DNA of 64,000 nt from Isoetes taiwanensis (taxonomy: Eukaryota; Streptophyta; Lycopodiopsida; Isoetales; Isoetaceae): assembly GCA_021234155.1 (NCBI GenBank), contig JAJEKV010000052.1, positions 7,241,358 through 7,305,357 of the forward strand, in the 5' to 3' direction. Shown here one piece after another: positions 10,496-22,794 of this stretch. Position numbers and translations under genes: made by a program. How positions within the stretch are numbered: the first letter of the stretch is position 1; the number at the start of each line of letters is the position of its first letter. The notes under the pieces are model-generated. The model did no database searches. It was given only the letters and a program-made list of their open reading frames with translations, and was not told where the DNA came from.

Positions 10496-12064
10496 ACTTT
10501 GAACTGGAAGAATAGAAAAAAGAGAAATACCAGCCCTTAAGGCAAAAACTTACCCCCAACTGGGCTATATAAGCAAGAGAGATTTTTAAAAAGAGCTAAA
10601 TATTGGAAGATGGAAAGGATAAGGGAAAATTCAATGTTAATACTAGAGATTTTGCTCTAGCAAGACCTAAATCGAGGAAATGCTAGTACAAATGTAATTC
10701 AATTGAAACACTAAGGAGTTCTACCCTAGCAATCACAATTTTAGAAATTAATCTAAGAATGTCCAACTCTTAATTAGATTAGGTTAACTTAACCAGTTGG
10801 CTGTCTCTTAACAAAAAATCGATTGTGGTTTTTCATTATCGTCAAGTTAAGCCTAACTTAAATGATTGAAGATATGCATTTACAGTATACCGGTTATGGA
10901 CCACTAAGATTAAGCTCATGATATCAACTAAACCTAACCTTTACAATCAAGAAGTTTTTTTTGAGAAAGTTTCGAACTTGAATAACTAGCATAAGCATTT
11001 TAACAATGAGAAAACAGAATCCAACCCCAGTATTTTTCTCACCATGGAATGGTCTCACATTGAAAATCCTAACAATGGGCTTTACTGTATGGTTCTGAAG
11101 TGAGAGGACCTTCTATTAGCACTAGTGCTCTTTTCATTTGTTTTGAGGAAAGTTTGTCGAAAGGCCAAGACATAATAGTAATATCTCTAAATGACTGCTT
11201 ATAGTTTTCTCATGCTCGCCACGTGGACTCACTCGCCATGTGGATTTGGAGTGCAGCAGATAGGCTATCCAAGTGGCAAGCCATCTCAGCTCTCTCGATT
11301 CAATGTCAATGATCTTTAACAGAATGACTATGACTGAGCCCATTATATTCTACGACATATTCTACGATGACTAGGTAAGCATTTTAGCTAACGCGTTGCC
11401 GTTATTAGGCATTAAAAGTGTTCTCTAAATAAAAGGTTTAAAGACTGTTTTCAAAAGGCGAGCACTAATACAGATAGAGGAGAATGCGCTGGTTCCCATC
11501 CACGAAGTGCGCAGTGGAGTGAAGCTCTGTACAACATTGTACTGGCCTCCTGATCCGTCCTTGGCCTCCCGGTTAATTCTTGGGAGCCGATAAAAGCTCG
11601 CTAAAAAAAAAGGTCATGCCCTGATGCCAAACAGATGATCTCTTAGCTTTACTTCATCTTGCCTTTGAATGATTGTTTAGACACGCATGGCTTGCTTTTG
11701 AATGATGGTTTAGATCTATAGAGCTAGCTTAGTATGAGCTCTTTACTTCTGTAAAATACATGAATTCCATAAGCTATGTGCAATAGGATATTGTAAAAGT
11801 TCCATCTCCATCTTGAACCAATATTAAATAGACTAAAACGGAACATAAGCTGAAGACAAATACTTGCATTAGCTTTTGAGTCTTTCATTGCTTTGAAATG
11901 CAGATGTAAGTGAGGAACTTGGAGTGATGTAGTTGTTTCTTTTGCTCCTTGAGTTACATAATTGTCTATATTTTGCAAGTCTATTCCAATCTCATAGTGG
12001 AAGTGAGTTAACATATTTTGTTTTTGTTTAACTTTTTTTTAGGTAGTTGTTCGTACCGAGGAGG
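10496..12064. other. Upstream region of the MFS gene; possible retroposon 3' end
   Basis: No gene is recognised. Around 11,530-11,612, GGCCTCC..., TTGGGAGCCGATAAAAGC and an A9 run look like the 3' end of a LINE or SINE on the plus strand (low confidence). At 12,026-12,046 a T-rich tract ending in TTTTTTTTAGGTAG is a good splice acceptor, so an upstream exon or 5' UTR intron of the MFS gene is likely but was not identified. The minus-strand frame at 11,724-12,014 has no recognised domain. Confidence 0.35.
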
Positions 12065-13435
12065 ATGCAAGATGTTAAAGGATTGCCACCGAAGGTGTCG
12101 TTGTTTATCATCCTGTGTGCAAACTTCTTATTCAACGTCTCGTTCTTTGTTATCGTCCCTACTGCGACAGCATGTATGAAAAGCATCTTCTTTTAACTTA
12201 CCTCTATGTTATGTTATGTTGTGCTTCTTAATTTACTCTGATTTTGGCCTTTCGCAGATGCTAAACATTTGGGAGGAGATGCAATATACAGTGGTTTCAC
12301 AATTGGTGCGGTGACATTGAGCTCGGCGATTCTTTTGATCCCACTATCTCAAATGTCAATATTTAGGGAGCGCTACCTTCCGACTTTGGGCTTAGCATCA
12401 ACATGTTTATGTGTTGGAAATGTGCTTTAGGCATTCGCTGACAGAGCAGGGTTTCTCTACTTAATTCTCATAGGCAGGATTGTGAACGGGAGTGGTTTCA
12501 CAGGATGGTATTTTGTGAAGAGATATTGCACTGATCCACAGCTTGTGGGCATACAAAGAAGAACCATGTGCACGAGTAGGTTGGTAATCGCACAGACGCT
12601 CGGAATGGCAATGGGTCCAATAATTGGAGGGCAACGCGCACGGATCCCACTGCACACTCAGCTTTTTAATAAGTACACCATACCTGGGTGGTTCATGGCC
12701 ATTATTTGCATCCTTTTTTGGGTCATTGCTCGGATTTTTTTCCAAGATGTGAAGATTGCAGTGCAGCAAGATGTTGAGCTGAATAATATCCCTTCACCTG
12801 CTCTCAATGATCTCAACACAAACAAACTTACAAAAGGGCAATTGATTGTATGTTGTGTCATGAGTTATGCAGCATTTCTGATTTTCTTCGAATTAGGTTC
12901 GTGGGAATCATCTATTCCCATATATGGCTTAAAGAAATTCCACTACAATGAATGGCAGTCAGGAAATTTCATAGGTTTTATAGGCCTAGGAAGTGTGCTT
13001 ATTGTGGCTATAATGCCTGCCTTATCCCATAGACTGCACGATAGAATGTGGTTGTTATTAGGGTTTGTCACTGGCACTCTTGGTATCTTTGTGAACTTTT
13101 ATCTTTTGGGGGCTAACCAAAACATGAAGATTGTGGCTTATGGAACTCAATGGTTCTTGGTGTGCATAGGTTTCAATGCTGCATCATGCATTACATTATC
13201 ACTATTATCAAAGAATTTGCCAGATCGATATGCCGACATGGCGGCTCTTGCCGTCCAACTCTCCAACTACACTGGGAGACTCCTTGGGGCTATATGGGGT
13301 ACTGCTGGATCGCGGGTAGGGGATAGTGGTATTGTTTTGGGCCAGCTGGTGATTGCATCAATAGGCATTATTGCAATGTCATTCATTTACGTGCTCCTTC
13401 ATCACCTAAATTCCAAATCAAATTGGATAATTTGA
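12065..13435 (+). pseudogene. Major facilitator superfamily transporter, two exons, one in-frame stop
   Basis: Exon 1 (12,065-12,173) begins MQDVKGLPPKVSL and enters the first membrane helix. A GT-AG intron of 84 bp (12,174-12,257) splits a Tyr codon after one base. Exon 2 (12,258-13,435) restores the frame and runs to a natural stop. The product would be about 428 residues with many hydrophobic segments. The order KHLGGDAIYSGFTIG, then GRIVNGSGFTGWYF, then a charged central loop and a second half with GLGSVLIVAIMPALSHRL fits a 10-12 helix MFS carrier, most like the MFSD8/SPX-MFS type of plants. The GxxGGxxxR-type signature appears as MGPIIGGQRAR. A TAG at 12,428-12,430 (codon 94) interrupts the frame where the family has a coding residue, with in-frame coding on both sides. 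It could be a recently disabled gene, a sequencing error or a nonsense allele. Substrate unknown. Confidence 0.7.
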
Positions 13436-14002
13436 CATAAATAACCATGTAATGAATGTTGGGGATTCTAGTGCAAAAAACATTCAACCTCTTTTATTTA
13501 TGGTACAATGACTTTATCCCCCCTATAATCACAATGTATGCCTGGTTGGTGTAAAGCTGCATCAAAATGCTAAGTGTAGTGCAATGAAGGGGCAGGAAGG
13601 TTGGAATTTAGAATAAGCTCATGCAATGTTCCCTCTTGAAAAACTTTCCTACTGCAAGAATATTGAGACCTAAACATCTGGTAGTATCTACAATATCATA
13701 GTATGTAGACACCACCACAAGCGATCGAGTTTGGGAGGCATCTCTATCAAAGTTCATAAGTATGTTAGTGTCATCTCGTAGGCCAAATATTTGCCAAAAG
13801 GCAAATATTGTTAAGTTTGAAAAAAAGTTTGACGATGAACTCTAAAGTAGGTTAAAAAATAGGAGGAAAAAAAAATTAGCCAACATTCTATAGCCAACAG
13901 TTGAGCAAGCCTAGGGTTCACTTACTTTATGAAACATGGTGTAACTTTTAATACAGTTCAGGATCGACCGCCTTGCATTTGTCATTACCAATATAACTAT
14001 AC
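13436..14002. other. 3' flank of the MFS gene
   Basis: No gene is recognised. The region probably contains the 3' UTR, although I see no canonical single polyadenylation signal that stands out. Confidence 0.35.
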
Positions 14003-14006
14003 TATT

Positions 14007-14327
14007 GGGTAAAAGCATGTTAGGGTGTACCACTTTTGGAACCTGCAAAAGTACATACACTAGGTACTTCAGAATTGGGTACTTTCTCATTTTTATTTTC
14101 ATTAAAACTAGTGCAAAAGTCCAAAATAAAAGTCAAGGACGCATTAATATTCAAAGTTAAGATAAAGATAATGCTACTGGAGATCAAAATATATATAAAA
14201 GTTCTAGAATGTACCTTTTTTTGAGATATTACACAGGTACCCAGTACCCAGTCCTGGGTACCTTTTTAGGTACTTTTTTAGTCACTAAATAATACTTTTT
14301 AAGGGACACCCTAACATGCTTTTACCC
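14007..14327. mobile_element. MITE, 321 bp, 22-bp terminal inverted repeats
   Basis: The left end GGGTAAAAGCATGTTAGG at 14,007 is matched at the right end by the reverse complement ending at 14,327, perfect over 22 bp. TATT lies on both sides (14,003-14,006 and 14,328-14,331) as a probable 4-bp target duplication, or a TA duplication within it. Subterminal GGTAC/GTACC motifs recur near both ends. There is no coding capacity. The superfamily is uncertain. Confidence 0.85.
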
Positions 14328-14712
14328 TATTACCACCATTACCATCTGAAGTAATGCATGGAAGAACAATAGAAGAAGATGTCGGGGAATATTTCAATTC
14401 ATTCTAGAGATTATTCCAACTTGCTGGGAAAAAAAAAAAAAACAGAGTGCTACATATTTTGAGCTTGAAAAGTTACTTGGAAGCATCCAATATTTTAATA
14501 TGCCTAAAGTTTTGCTTTGAAATTGGCCATAGATGACCTTTCAACAATTTGTGGATGCCATAACAATAGCAACCATACAAAAAAATAAAGATGGAATACA
14601 GACAAGATGGAATCGGTTTATTAATTAAAAAAATAGAATTTAGTACAATGATTATTACTTAGGATTAAAAAACCTCAGGGGAAAAACCTTTGGTAATAAT
14701 TAAAATACTAAG
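14328..14712. other. Spacer, nothing recognised
   Basis: AT-rich sequence with an A-run near 14,430. It lies downstream of the minus-strand ORF and may include its 3' UTR. Confidence 0.3.
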
Positions 14713-15120
14713 TTAAACAAAAATGAAATTAGTTAACCATTTCCTCCAGGTCCCCTGTCCCTCTGCTGCCTCCTCTAGGAGCTTCATTTCCTCCTGGGCC
14801 TCCTGGACCAGCAAAAGTTCCACACAAGGGATTTGCATTGGCACCTGGACTGCCTCTTTGACTTGGTTCACTTTGTCTACGCCCCGGGCAGCCAGGTTTT
14901 CCCTTGACCCTATCTGCTCTATCTCTTCTTTTGTTGGAGGTGGGGATGTTGAGATAGGAGATGGAGCGGATGAGAATATTTCATCATAGGACACAGCATA
15001 AACCGAGATAAGTGGAGCAGGTGAATGTAAACTTCGAGCCAAGCATGCTAATGTAAAAATTCCTAATGCAAGTATCAAACCTAGTATAGAGAAAGAAGAA
15101 GCCATTCCTAATTTACCCAA
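14713..15120 (-). CDS. Putative small secreted or membrane-anchored protein (135 aa)
   Basis: The frame starts with an ATG at 15,118-15,120. Residues 7-30 form a strong hydrophobic stretch (FSILGLILALGIFTLACLA core) typical of a signal peptide or single membrane anchor. It is followed by a short Ser/Pro-rich region (residues about 50-62, SSAPSPISTSPPPTKEE) and then a charged segment rich in Glu and Gln that may be helical. The Ser/Pro block recalls extensin or arabinogalactan-type linkers, but it is too short to assign. Composition looks more gene-like than that of neighbouring frames. No homolog is recognised. The overlapping plus-strand frame is treated as a shadow. No intron is evident. 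Confidence 0.4.
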   Translation of the reverse strand: MGKLGMASSFSILGLILALGIFTLACLARSLHSPAPLISVYAVSYDEIFSSAPSPISTSPPPTKEEIEQIGSRENLAARGVDKVNQVKEAVQVPMQIPCVELLLVQEAQEEMKLLEEAAEGQGTWRKWLTNFIFV

Positions 15121-16092
15121 TGGAATTTCATTACCTACCTATATATTGCTTAATAACCAAAACAAGTCATATTATTTGAATGATCCATTAATTATTATAT
15201 TTTAAGAAACGACAATAACATGTTAATCTATACACTACAAAAAAACCCATTAAATTAAAAAAAAAAATGCTAAAGTTATGTTAGATTAGTTAGAATATAT
15301 ACAAATGGTGTAGAAAGCATGACAGAAGTATAGGAAGGAAGTGGTTAGGCGAATGAAGTTGCAAGGCTATGCCATACTAAAGATATAATTTAGTAAGCAA
15401 TTTCTATGAAAATCAAGCAAAATACCATATAGATGCACTAAAGTCTTCTAAACTTTGACTTTAGGCCTTTTTCCCAAGACTTCTACATAAATGCCTAGAT
15501 GACGCTAAGGTAGTTGGTACAGTGAAGAATCTGGAATGCCAGAAAAAATAGCAGATGTGTTCGAAAAATGTCTTTATTTATCTAAAAGCCTGTCTAGGGG
15601 CGACTTTGTTAACGACATTTCCTTGTACTTTAAATAAGAAAATGAGGACACGTTTATTGTTGCCACTATGATTTTGAATTCATCAAGAGAGTTCTTCAAG
15701 CCCCACACAGCCTCACCCTCAGTGGTGGTAAACTCTGTATGTTTCTGTTAACTCTTAGAGATTGCAATTTGCTACTCTTTTTTATTTTTGCAAGTCTAAC
15801 AATCTGTTTTGCCAGTAGGTCTGTTCTCCAAGTATTACATCGATTCTATGACTATTTAAGACAGATGCTTACAAAATCATATGTTTCTGATTTGAGTCTC
15901 CCATCACTAGTTTCAGTAGGAAAAGCTAAGAAATTTGTAAAACTAGACATATGGGAGAAGGCGAAGGAAGATATTCAAAAAGACAAGGAAGATAGAAAGA
16001 AGACGAACAGTAAAAGTGATGCAAGAAGCAAAACAAAGTGAAGAGGAGAAAGGAAAAATCATTCATGAGTCTGTTGTGAAAACACTTGCCTC
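15121..16092. other. Left flank of CACTA-A, unassigned ORF
   Basis: A 100-codon plus-strand frame at 15,739-16,041 opens with a hydrophobic stretch and ends in a Lys/Asp-rich tail. I do not recognise it. It may be a piece of an older element or exon. Joining 16,092 to 41,426 gives the sequence before the CACTA-A insertion. CACTACAAAAAAA at about 15,232 resembles a CACTA terminus but has no partner. Confidence 0.35.
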
Positions 16093-16106
16093 TAACACTA
16101 CAAGAG

Positions 16107-19100
16107 GGTCTAAGTTAGATATTGGGGTACAAAAGCACCCGTCCGGACGCTCTGCTTTTCGTGCTTGATCTGCTGTGCTTGGGGGTGCTTGGAGAGCGGG
16201 AACACGATGTTCCGTTTTTAGCAAATTGCTTCTGGATCGATGACATGACTGCTCCGAAAATCAAATTCGGTTCCGAAATGATCTGGCGCGGTCTGTTTTG
16301 AGATGGCGGGGTCTGTTTCTTGAATTCTTTTGTGGCGGGAATGATCATTCAGCTTGTACCTCTGAAACGAACTGTTCTTTGTAGATCACGCTTTCTGATC
16401 TTGCAAAATTCTCTCGTACATCACGATCCTCAATGGATCAATCGGTTTCGATTTGGATGAGGAAAAGAGACTCAAAGTTTTAAAGGAAATTCAAGCCAAG
16501 AGAAGAAGGCAATCAAGGCGTGAAAGAGAAAGGGAGAGAGAGAAAGAAAACTTGCACCACGAAATTGAGCGAGGCTGAGTGCGAGAAGGCTTCAAGAATT
16601 GTCAAAAATGGACGATTATTTCAACGAAATCACAAAGCCTTTGAAAGAAGGGGATAAAGCAATGGTGGTGCATGATTTGTGAAGAGAGTGAAGGCGAAAT
16701 TGCCCTTTGGAAGTGGATTTTGTTGATCATGATCAAAGCAAGATCATGAAGAATGTGATTAAAAATGTTGGGGAGACACTCAATGAACAAAAGAAATTAA
16801 GGAAGGCGGATGTATTGCAAGCAAGAAAGTCTACTTTGCAAATGGTATCTTCATCGACAAAATCCATCAACCAATCTGGCATGTCGCCGCGTCTCCTTCA
16901 TATATCTAGAAAATCATTTGTTCTTTGCAACGGAAGAAGAATAATGGCGGACCAAGAATGTGGTCCGTGGTCAAGCGTTTTCAAGGAAAAAGAGGTGTGA
17001 TGCATTGAGTGGCGAGGTTAGGAATTGTGTTTACAAGTTACGGGACGAGAAAACACCACGAGTTTCACCATCACGGGAAGCATGTGAGAAAGTTTGTTCT
17101 GGCGGATGGCGATAAAATTGATCATCAATACAAGCTGCTTGAAATATCTCGGGTGATTTCCACGCTTAGTATGTTTCTTCATTTGCATATATACTGTTTC
17201 TATATAGATCTTCTTTGTTTGCGGTTGCAATTTTACATGAACTTCAAGAAGGAATATAATGACATTAAGATTACCCAGTAGCACATTTGAATTCTTTGAA
17301 GCCATCATTTGTGAGGCGCTTAAATGAAAGAGAAACTTCTGTCTGCGCCAATATCACATGCACTTTGAATATGTGATGCAAGCACTCAACAAAATCGAAA
17401 CAGATCAAATGGCGTGCATAAAGATTGCAAGCTGTACTTGTGTTGTTTGTGGTGATGGTAACTTTTGTGCGACCAAGAACCATGTTTATAAATCCACTAG
17501 TGATTTTTGGAGGCAAATGATCGCCCTAAGGATGAAGATGAAGATGAAGAGTGGCACAAACATAATTGTCTGCGGTGGCATGCAAGGATTGTGGATTGAA
17601 AAGGTACTCTTTTTTTAATGTTAAGATGTTTGAACATTCTATTTTGAGTTGTTAAGATGATTGATGCAACATCTTACAAACAAATTTTTGTGTGGTATTA
17701 CAAACAGGTTGCCAATATGTCCAAAGGAGAAGGAGGAGTCGATTACAAAGTGGAGTGGAAAGCAGTTTGAAAAGGTAGTGTATTTGGCATTTGTGCTTAA
17801 ATGATTTTTTGTGCTTGTGATTGTTGTGCTTGTCTTTTGCAAACTTACGGTGATCTTTGTTTTCAAAAAAAGCAAAGAGGTTGGTTACATGAAGGAGACC
17901 ACCAAGAAAAAATGGGGAAAGAAACCCGACAAAGGTAACTAGACTTGCATACAAGAAAAGAGCACTGCCCCAATTCAGTGACATGCTTGAAGACAACTTT
18001 GGAACAATTCATCCCACACAATTATGTTGCTGCTTTGGCGGGCAAAGCAATTCGGGAAGTGCTTGGATACTTTTCTGAAGGTGCGATTGTCTCGGTTATT
18101 GATTTTCTTTGAAAACTACAGTTTTAAAATTTAGAAAGAGGCACAATCTTGTCAGCGGCACCTGGATCGGGCATCAATTTTGGTTCATATCACATATAGA
18201 CATGCAACCGGGATGAGATAGAAGATATGGAAGCTAAGGAAGCGAGAGAGAAGGGAACTAGAGAAGGAAAAGCGACAAAGAAAGAGGAAGACAACTTCAA
18301 TGAGATCATCGTGATGTAATGAGAGGAGAATCATAAAGGAAGTACATTTTTATATTTCGGATGATAGAGATCACAGCCCGGTGAGTTTGTACAACATTGC
18401 TTGAAAGTTCATGCGGTCGGCTCGAGTACAAAATATTTTGTACAACAAACATATTTTTGGAGTGATGGTTGCACAGCCACAGTTCAAAGGAGCAAGACCT
18501 TTTTGGTATTTAGGAAGGAACTATGTTAATAGTGAAGGAATTGAGTATGAATGGAATTTTTTGCGGCTCTCATGGGAAAGGAGAACATGATGGACAAGGT
18601 GCAATCCTAAAAGGATTTTGGCAAGAGAACAATTGAAGTATGATTCACGGAAATTGGGCGTGCCAAAGGCGTTGTGGATTTCATGAATTGGTATATGATG
18701 AACAACCCACCGGACCCAAATATAAGAAGGTAAATTCAATCGGTACCATTGCATTCTTCTTCATTTGAGGTGACATTTTTACATTCTATATTGCGAGGTT
18801 TTTGGCATATTGAACCCGAAAATGTAGACAAATCTGAAAAGAAGGAATGGAGATCACTTTGTGGGAGCTTTAAACTTCATTCCATCGGACCATGTGACAA
18901 AACAAATCCGCAAAAGTTGCCCACAGGTGCCTCTCTTGTTTACTGTCCCTTTTGCTTTCATGGAAAATGGGATGATTGCATGAACAAAGCTTCGATTGGG
19001 ATCTTGGTCCACAACAGGCTGAAGTTGAAGAAATCTCTGAGAAAACAATCAGCCAACAAAAGCGGTTCAAGATGAAGATGAGGATGAGGATGAAGAAGAG

Positions 19101-20893
19101 GATGCATGATGAGGCTAATGAATACCTCGAGTTACGTTCTAGAAGTTGGAGATAACTTTCTTTGTAAAATGCAGATCCGGAGGATGATGAAGGAGTTGAC
19201 TTTTATGTTCTTAGGTGTACAGAGACTAAAAATACATTGTTAGATGCATATGAAGACTCATGGGGTTCTGCATTTGGTGTGGGAGAAGTCATAGTTTTCG
19301 GCCACTACTACAAGCGACGGATGCACTCCACTTTGAGTTATTAGTGGACAAGCCGGTTGCTAGTGTGTAATACGGTCACCTTATTAGACAAGTGAAATTT
19401 GATATGGAGAGTCTTGGCAACAACAAGTTCAAGATGAGTGAAGAGACATGCCAAAAGTGATGGCATCCCTTCACGTAGGCGCTAACACTGCCGACAGTTT
19501 TTTTACATACCTTGAAGAGGCGAGAAGCACATCATTCACATGTAAAGTGGCTCATTCTTTGCTACATTGTTTCTAACAAACCTATTGTTTCTAACAAACC
19601 TATCAATGGAAGCTAACAAATTCTTTGTTGCACGAAATTTGTAGTCTGGACCGACTTGATCAATGTCTTCTTCTTTGGTGCTTTATGCATTTTACGCTTT
19701 GTCTGGCGGCGTGCTAATTGTTTTGAGTTTATGCTTAAGCTATGCGTCGCCCGGTAACAAATGGTGGAAACTTTTACGCAAGTGTTCAATTGGGGATTTG
19801 CTCAAGACAATGCACAAAGTAAATACTCTAAAAAGACAATGCATATGTTCAAAGATTGGCTTCATATCTGAGGTTTGTTTGTTTAACCAATTAGGATTTG
19901 GACTTCATCTTTGGATCTGAGAGACAAGCATAGGAGAAACCATTACATTCAAATATAAAGCTGGGACAACAATTTTGCAAGTAGAAACTCGCAAGTCGCG
20001 GTAAATATTATATTCATTAGATACAAAATTGTTACAATATATGTACAAAGCGTACAACTCACTTCTTTATCTTTATTCTGAGTTACATCTGAGGCTAAGT
20101 TACATAAATATTGAAAAGAGTCTATAGACTCTTATTCTCCTTCTGTGAGAATTCTGTTCTTTGCATCATTTGAAGTGCCGGTATCAGCAATAAGAGTAGT
20201 ATCTTGTGTTTTATCTTCTCTTGCAGGCTCTTCATCCTGTTCATTGACAAAATCAGTATTATTACCTGCAGGATTGTTATTATTATCTTCATGTACTTTA
20301 TCTCCCTTTTGCATCGGTATGTTTATACTTATATCATCTATGAAGCCTTGTAGCTTAGACATCTCGGCTACCAACTTGTACTTGTTTCTATTTTCTCCAA
20401 AACATGCTCCTTGTGAACACATTTGCTTATCGTGTTTCTATGTTGCTATCATTTTATTATGGTGATCGGCCGTGATAGTTACCTCAATTGCTTCCTCGAA
20501 CCGCGCAACTTCTAGATTACGTCAAACCAAGTAATTCAAATCAAACAACATACAAAAATCTTTGCGACCGCCGGTTTCTGGCGAGGAATAATCCCTTCTC
20601 AGGCCATCGCAAAAAAGCGTTGAATTAACCAAAGAGCAAGGTATGAAGCAAGCGTAGGAAGGAAAAAATCTCGGAAAAGCGAGAGGGTACAATTCGAGCG
20701 TAAAATAGGGTATAATCTGCGTCTATTGAGATCAATTATCGATTTATTTGCGAATGATTACGGGTCCGGCGGCCGGATCATTGTTTGCGAAACGGCACGC
20801 GGGAAACGAGAAGGTGCGAAGAATAGCTGCTTCGCGTGCTTAATCTGCTTCCGCTTGTCGCGCTTTTTTGTACCCCAATATCTAACTTAGACC
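16107..20893. mobile_element. Element X: 4.8-kb TIR DNA transposon, superfamily unassigned
   Basis: The ends GGTCTAAGTTAGATATTG and its exact reverse complement form 28-bp TIRs (16,107-16,134 and 20,866-20,893). The 6-bp sequence CAAGAG flanks both sides (16,101-16,106 and 20,894-20,899), and removing the element restores a continuous CACTA terminus, so the borders are secure. GGTCT ends with a 6-bp duplication do not match CACTA (3 bp), hAT (8 bp) or typical MULE (9 bp). Subterminal regions on both sides are GC-richer than the interior and contain repeated GCTTGATCTGCT-like words. The interior holds several short exon-like plus-strand frames. Confidence 0.85.
16707..19344 (+). pseudogene. 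Exon-like coding remnants inside element X
   Basis: Successive plus-strand segments look coding: 16,707-17,000 (basic), 17,009-17,281 (HHGKHVRKFVLADGDKIDHQ), 17,358-17,618 (with a CTCVVCGDGNFC Cys cluster), 18,749-19,075 (VYCPFCFHGKWDDC) and about 19,174-19,344 (DPEDDEGVDFYVLRCTETK, later SWGSAFGVGEVIVFGHYY). Acidic and basic low-complexity stretches and GT/AG-like borders suggest one multi-exon gene, either the element's transposase or captured sequence. I recognise no DDE triad or known domain. Frames are broken, so it is listed as a remnant. Confidence 0.35.
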
Positions 20894-21620
20894 CAAGAGA
20901 ATAGGCGTTTATTGTCAGTTTTTTTGTCACTTTGTAGACTACTGCATTTTTCAGAGAACTGACAAAAATGTGACCATAAAAATGTCAAAAATTAGTGACG
21001 ATAGATCGTCAGTTTTTTGTCACTTTTTTTGGCAAATTTTTGACACCTCATTTGTCATCTTTATAGCATTTTTTGTCACTTTTTTGGGCAATTCTTTGAC
21101 ATCTATATTGTCATATCTTAGGCAAATTTTGACACCCTATTTGTCATTTTTATAGCATTTTTTTGTCACTTCTTTGGGCAATTCTTTGACATCTATATTG
21201 TCATATCTTAGGTTGTTTTTTGACAATTTAGAGTCATCTAGAGTGTCATTTATATCTATTTTTGTCACTTTTTTTGTAATTCTTTGGCACCTACTGTGTC
21301 AATTTCAGATGAGTTTTTGTCACTTTTTTTGGCAAGTCTTTGGCACCTATTTTGTCACATTTTAAGTTGTTTTGGCACTTTTTTGACACCTATTTTAACA
21401 TATTTTAGGCCACGTTTGTCACTTTTTTGGCAATGTTTTGACATATATTTGGTCATATTCTAAATTATTTTTGGCATATTTTTGTCATCTATAAATATAT
21501 TTGGGCAATTTTTTGTCACTTTTTCTAACAATTCTTAGTCACATTTTTGACATATTTTAAATCATTTTTTTGACACATTATTGTCGTGTTGTTTTCTTTT
21601 TTGACATTTTTTTTGCAATT
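20894..21620 (+). repeat. CACTA-A left subterminal repeat region
   Basis: From 20,900 the resumed terminus leads into about 700 bp packed with TTTTTGTCACTTTTTTGGCA, TTTGACACCTA and TTTGTCAT units. CACTA elements carry such subterminal arrays as binding sites for a TNPA-like protein. The plus-strand frames here are products of the T-rich repeat. The region is continuous with the TIR and mirrored at 30,683-31,161 and 41,303-41,422. Confidence 0.8.
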
Positions 21621-22790
21621 TTAATTCATAATGATTAGTTCACAATGTCTGAGAAGAATACTGGACATGAATATTTTATGAAACATAGAAGCAATACACA
21701 TAGAAGCATAGGTCATAATGTCTCATAGAAACATAGAAGCAATAGTTCATAATGTATGAAAAGAACAATTAGCATTGTACGCATTGGAGACATTGGACAA
21801 ACCTACTAATTGGACATTGGACAAATACGTGGCCTTGTCATTTGCTACTTTGTCATTTGCTATTGTTACTGAATGTCCTGCTCTTTAAGAAGACAAATCC
21901 TCACATTATCAAATGGGCCATTTCGCCAGTTGGGTTCGTTCATGTCTATGTCTCTGTTGCTTGCAGATCTTTGTAAATGCCCATCAAATTGTGCTCTAAC
22001 ATGCTTCATCTTGGAGATCAGATATGGGGATGAGGAGATCCGTTTCGCAGACGAAGATTTCAGATCAGGCATCTACCTTCAGGATCAAAACACAGGATCT
22101 GCGTCAAAAGACTAAGAATAGTTGCAAAATACCAGATTCATGCCCTTCTGTTATCAAAGGCAAAAGGGAATGTGATGCAAGCAAATTGCGTAAATTCTAA
22201 TGCGAGGTTTGAAGTGTAAGTCATTGCGAGGATTTTTAATCTGATTTAAAATGTAAGTCAAGGACAACCCCTAGATCTGGAGGTGGCCTGACATACTAAC
22301 GACCATGTCTGAGAACATAAGATTCCCAAGTCGATTGATACGGAGGAAAAAGTGGATCTTGCCCGATTGAAAGATATGCCCAATTCCTCCATCCATGTGA
22401 AAGGCATCATCTAAAATGTTCAAAGCAAGTGCCTTTTGAATGAATTGCCAAAGAAATCACTGTTCTTGACAAGAGGATGAGATAAGAACCCTCGAATTGA
22501 AAGAGAAGACTAGATCTGATTGGGGGCAATGCGGGGAGGTCCTTGTTAATGAATCGGGTAATACCAAAGATAAGATTTCCAAGGTATCAACTAGAAAGGG
22601 ACAAACACAAATTACTCATAAATCATTTACGAAAAATGTTGTAAGAGCTTCAAAAACAAAGGGCGAGAACAACCCTTAAAGCCCTCAGGTAAGCATGAAT
22701 GACACGAGAAAGCATTTAAGGTACAAGGATCCAAGAATGGGAAAGATAGCGTTATTTGGGATGAAAATCTGAGAATCAGGTTGATGTAGG
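21621..22790. other. CACTA-A interior, unassigned
   Basis: Frames at 21,866-22,072 (minus, Ser/Arg-rich) and 22,497-22,679 (plus, Lys/Thr-rich) are not recognised. The latter lies just upstream of the KLCR fragment and its basic, Ser/Thr-rich composition could be the low-complexity N-terminal part of the same captured gene, but that is a guess. Confidence 0.3.
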
Positions 22791-22794
22791 CCAA

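Noticed and set aside
14723-14989. Plus-strand ORF opposite the putative secreted protein
   Set aside because: The minus-strand frame has a coherent signal-peptide-like start, and this one is its antisense shadow.
15232-15245. CACTACAAAAAAA as the left end of another CACTA element
   Set aside because: No matching right end, TSD or subterminal array was found.
20970-21365. Phe/Leu-rich plus-strand ORFs in the TTGTCA region, and similar ones at 30,691-31,227
   Set aside because: They arise from T-rich CACTA subterminal repeats and lie in non-coding transposon ends.
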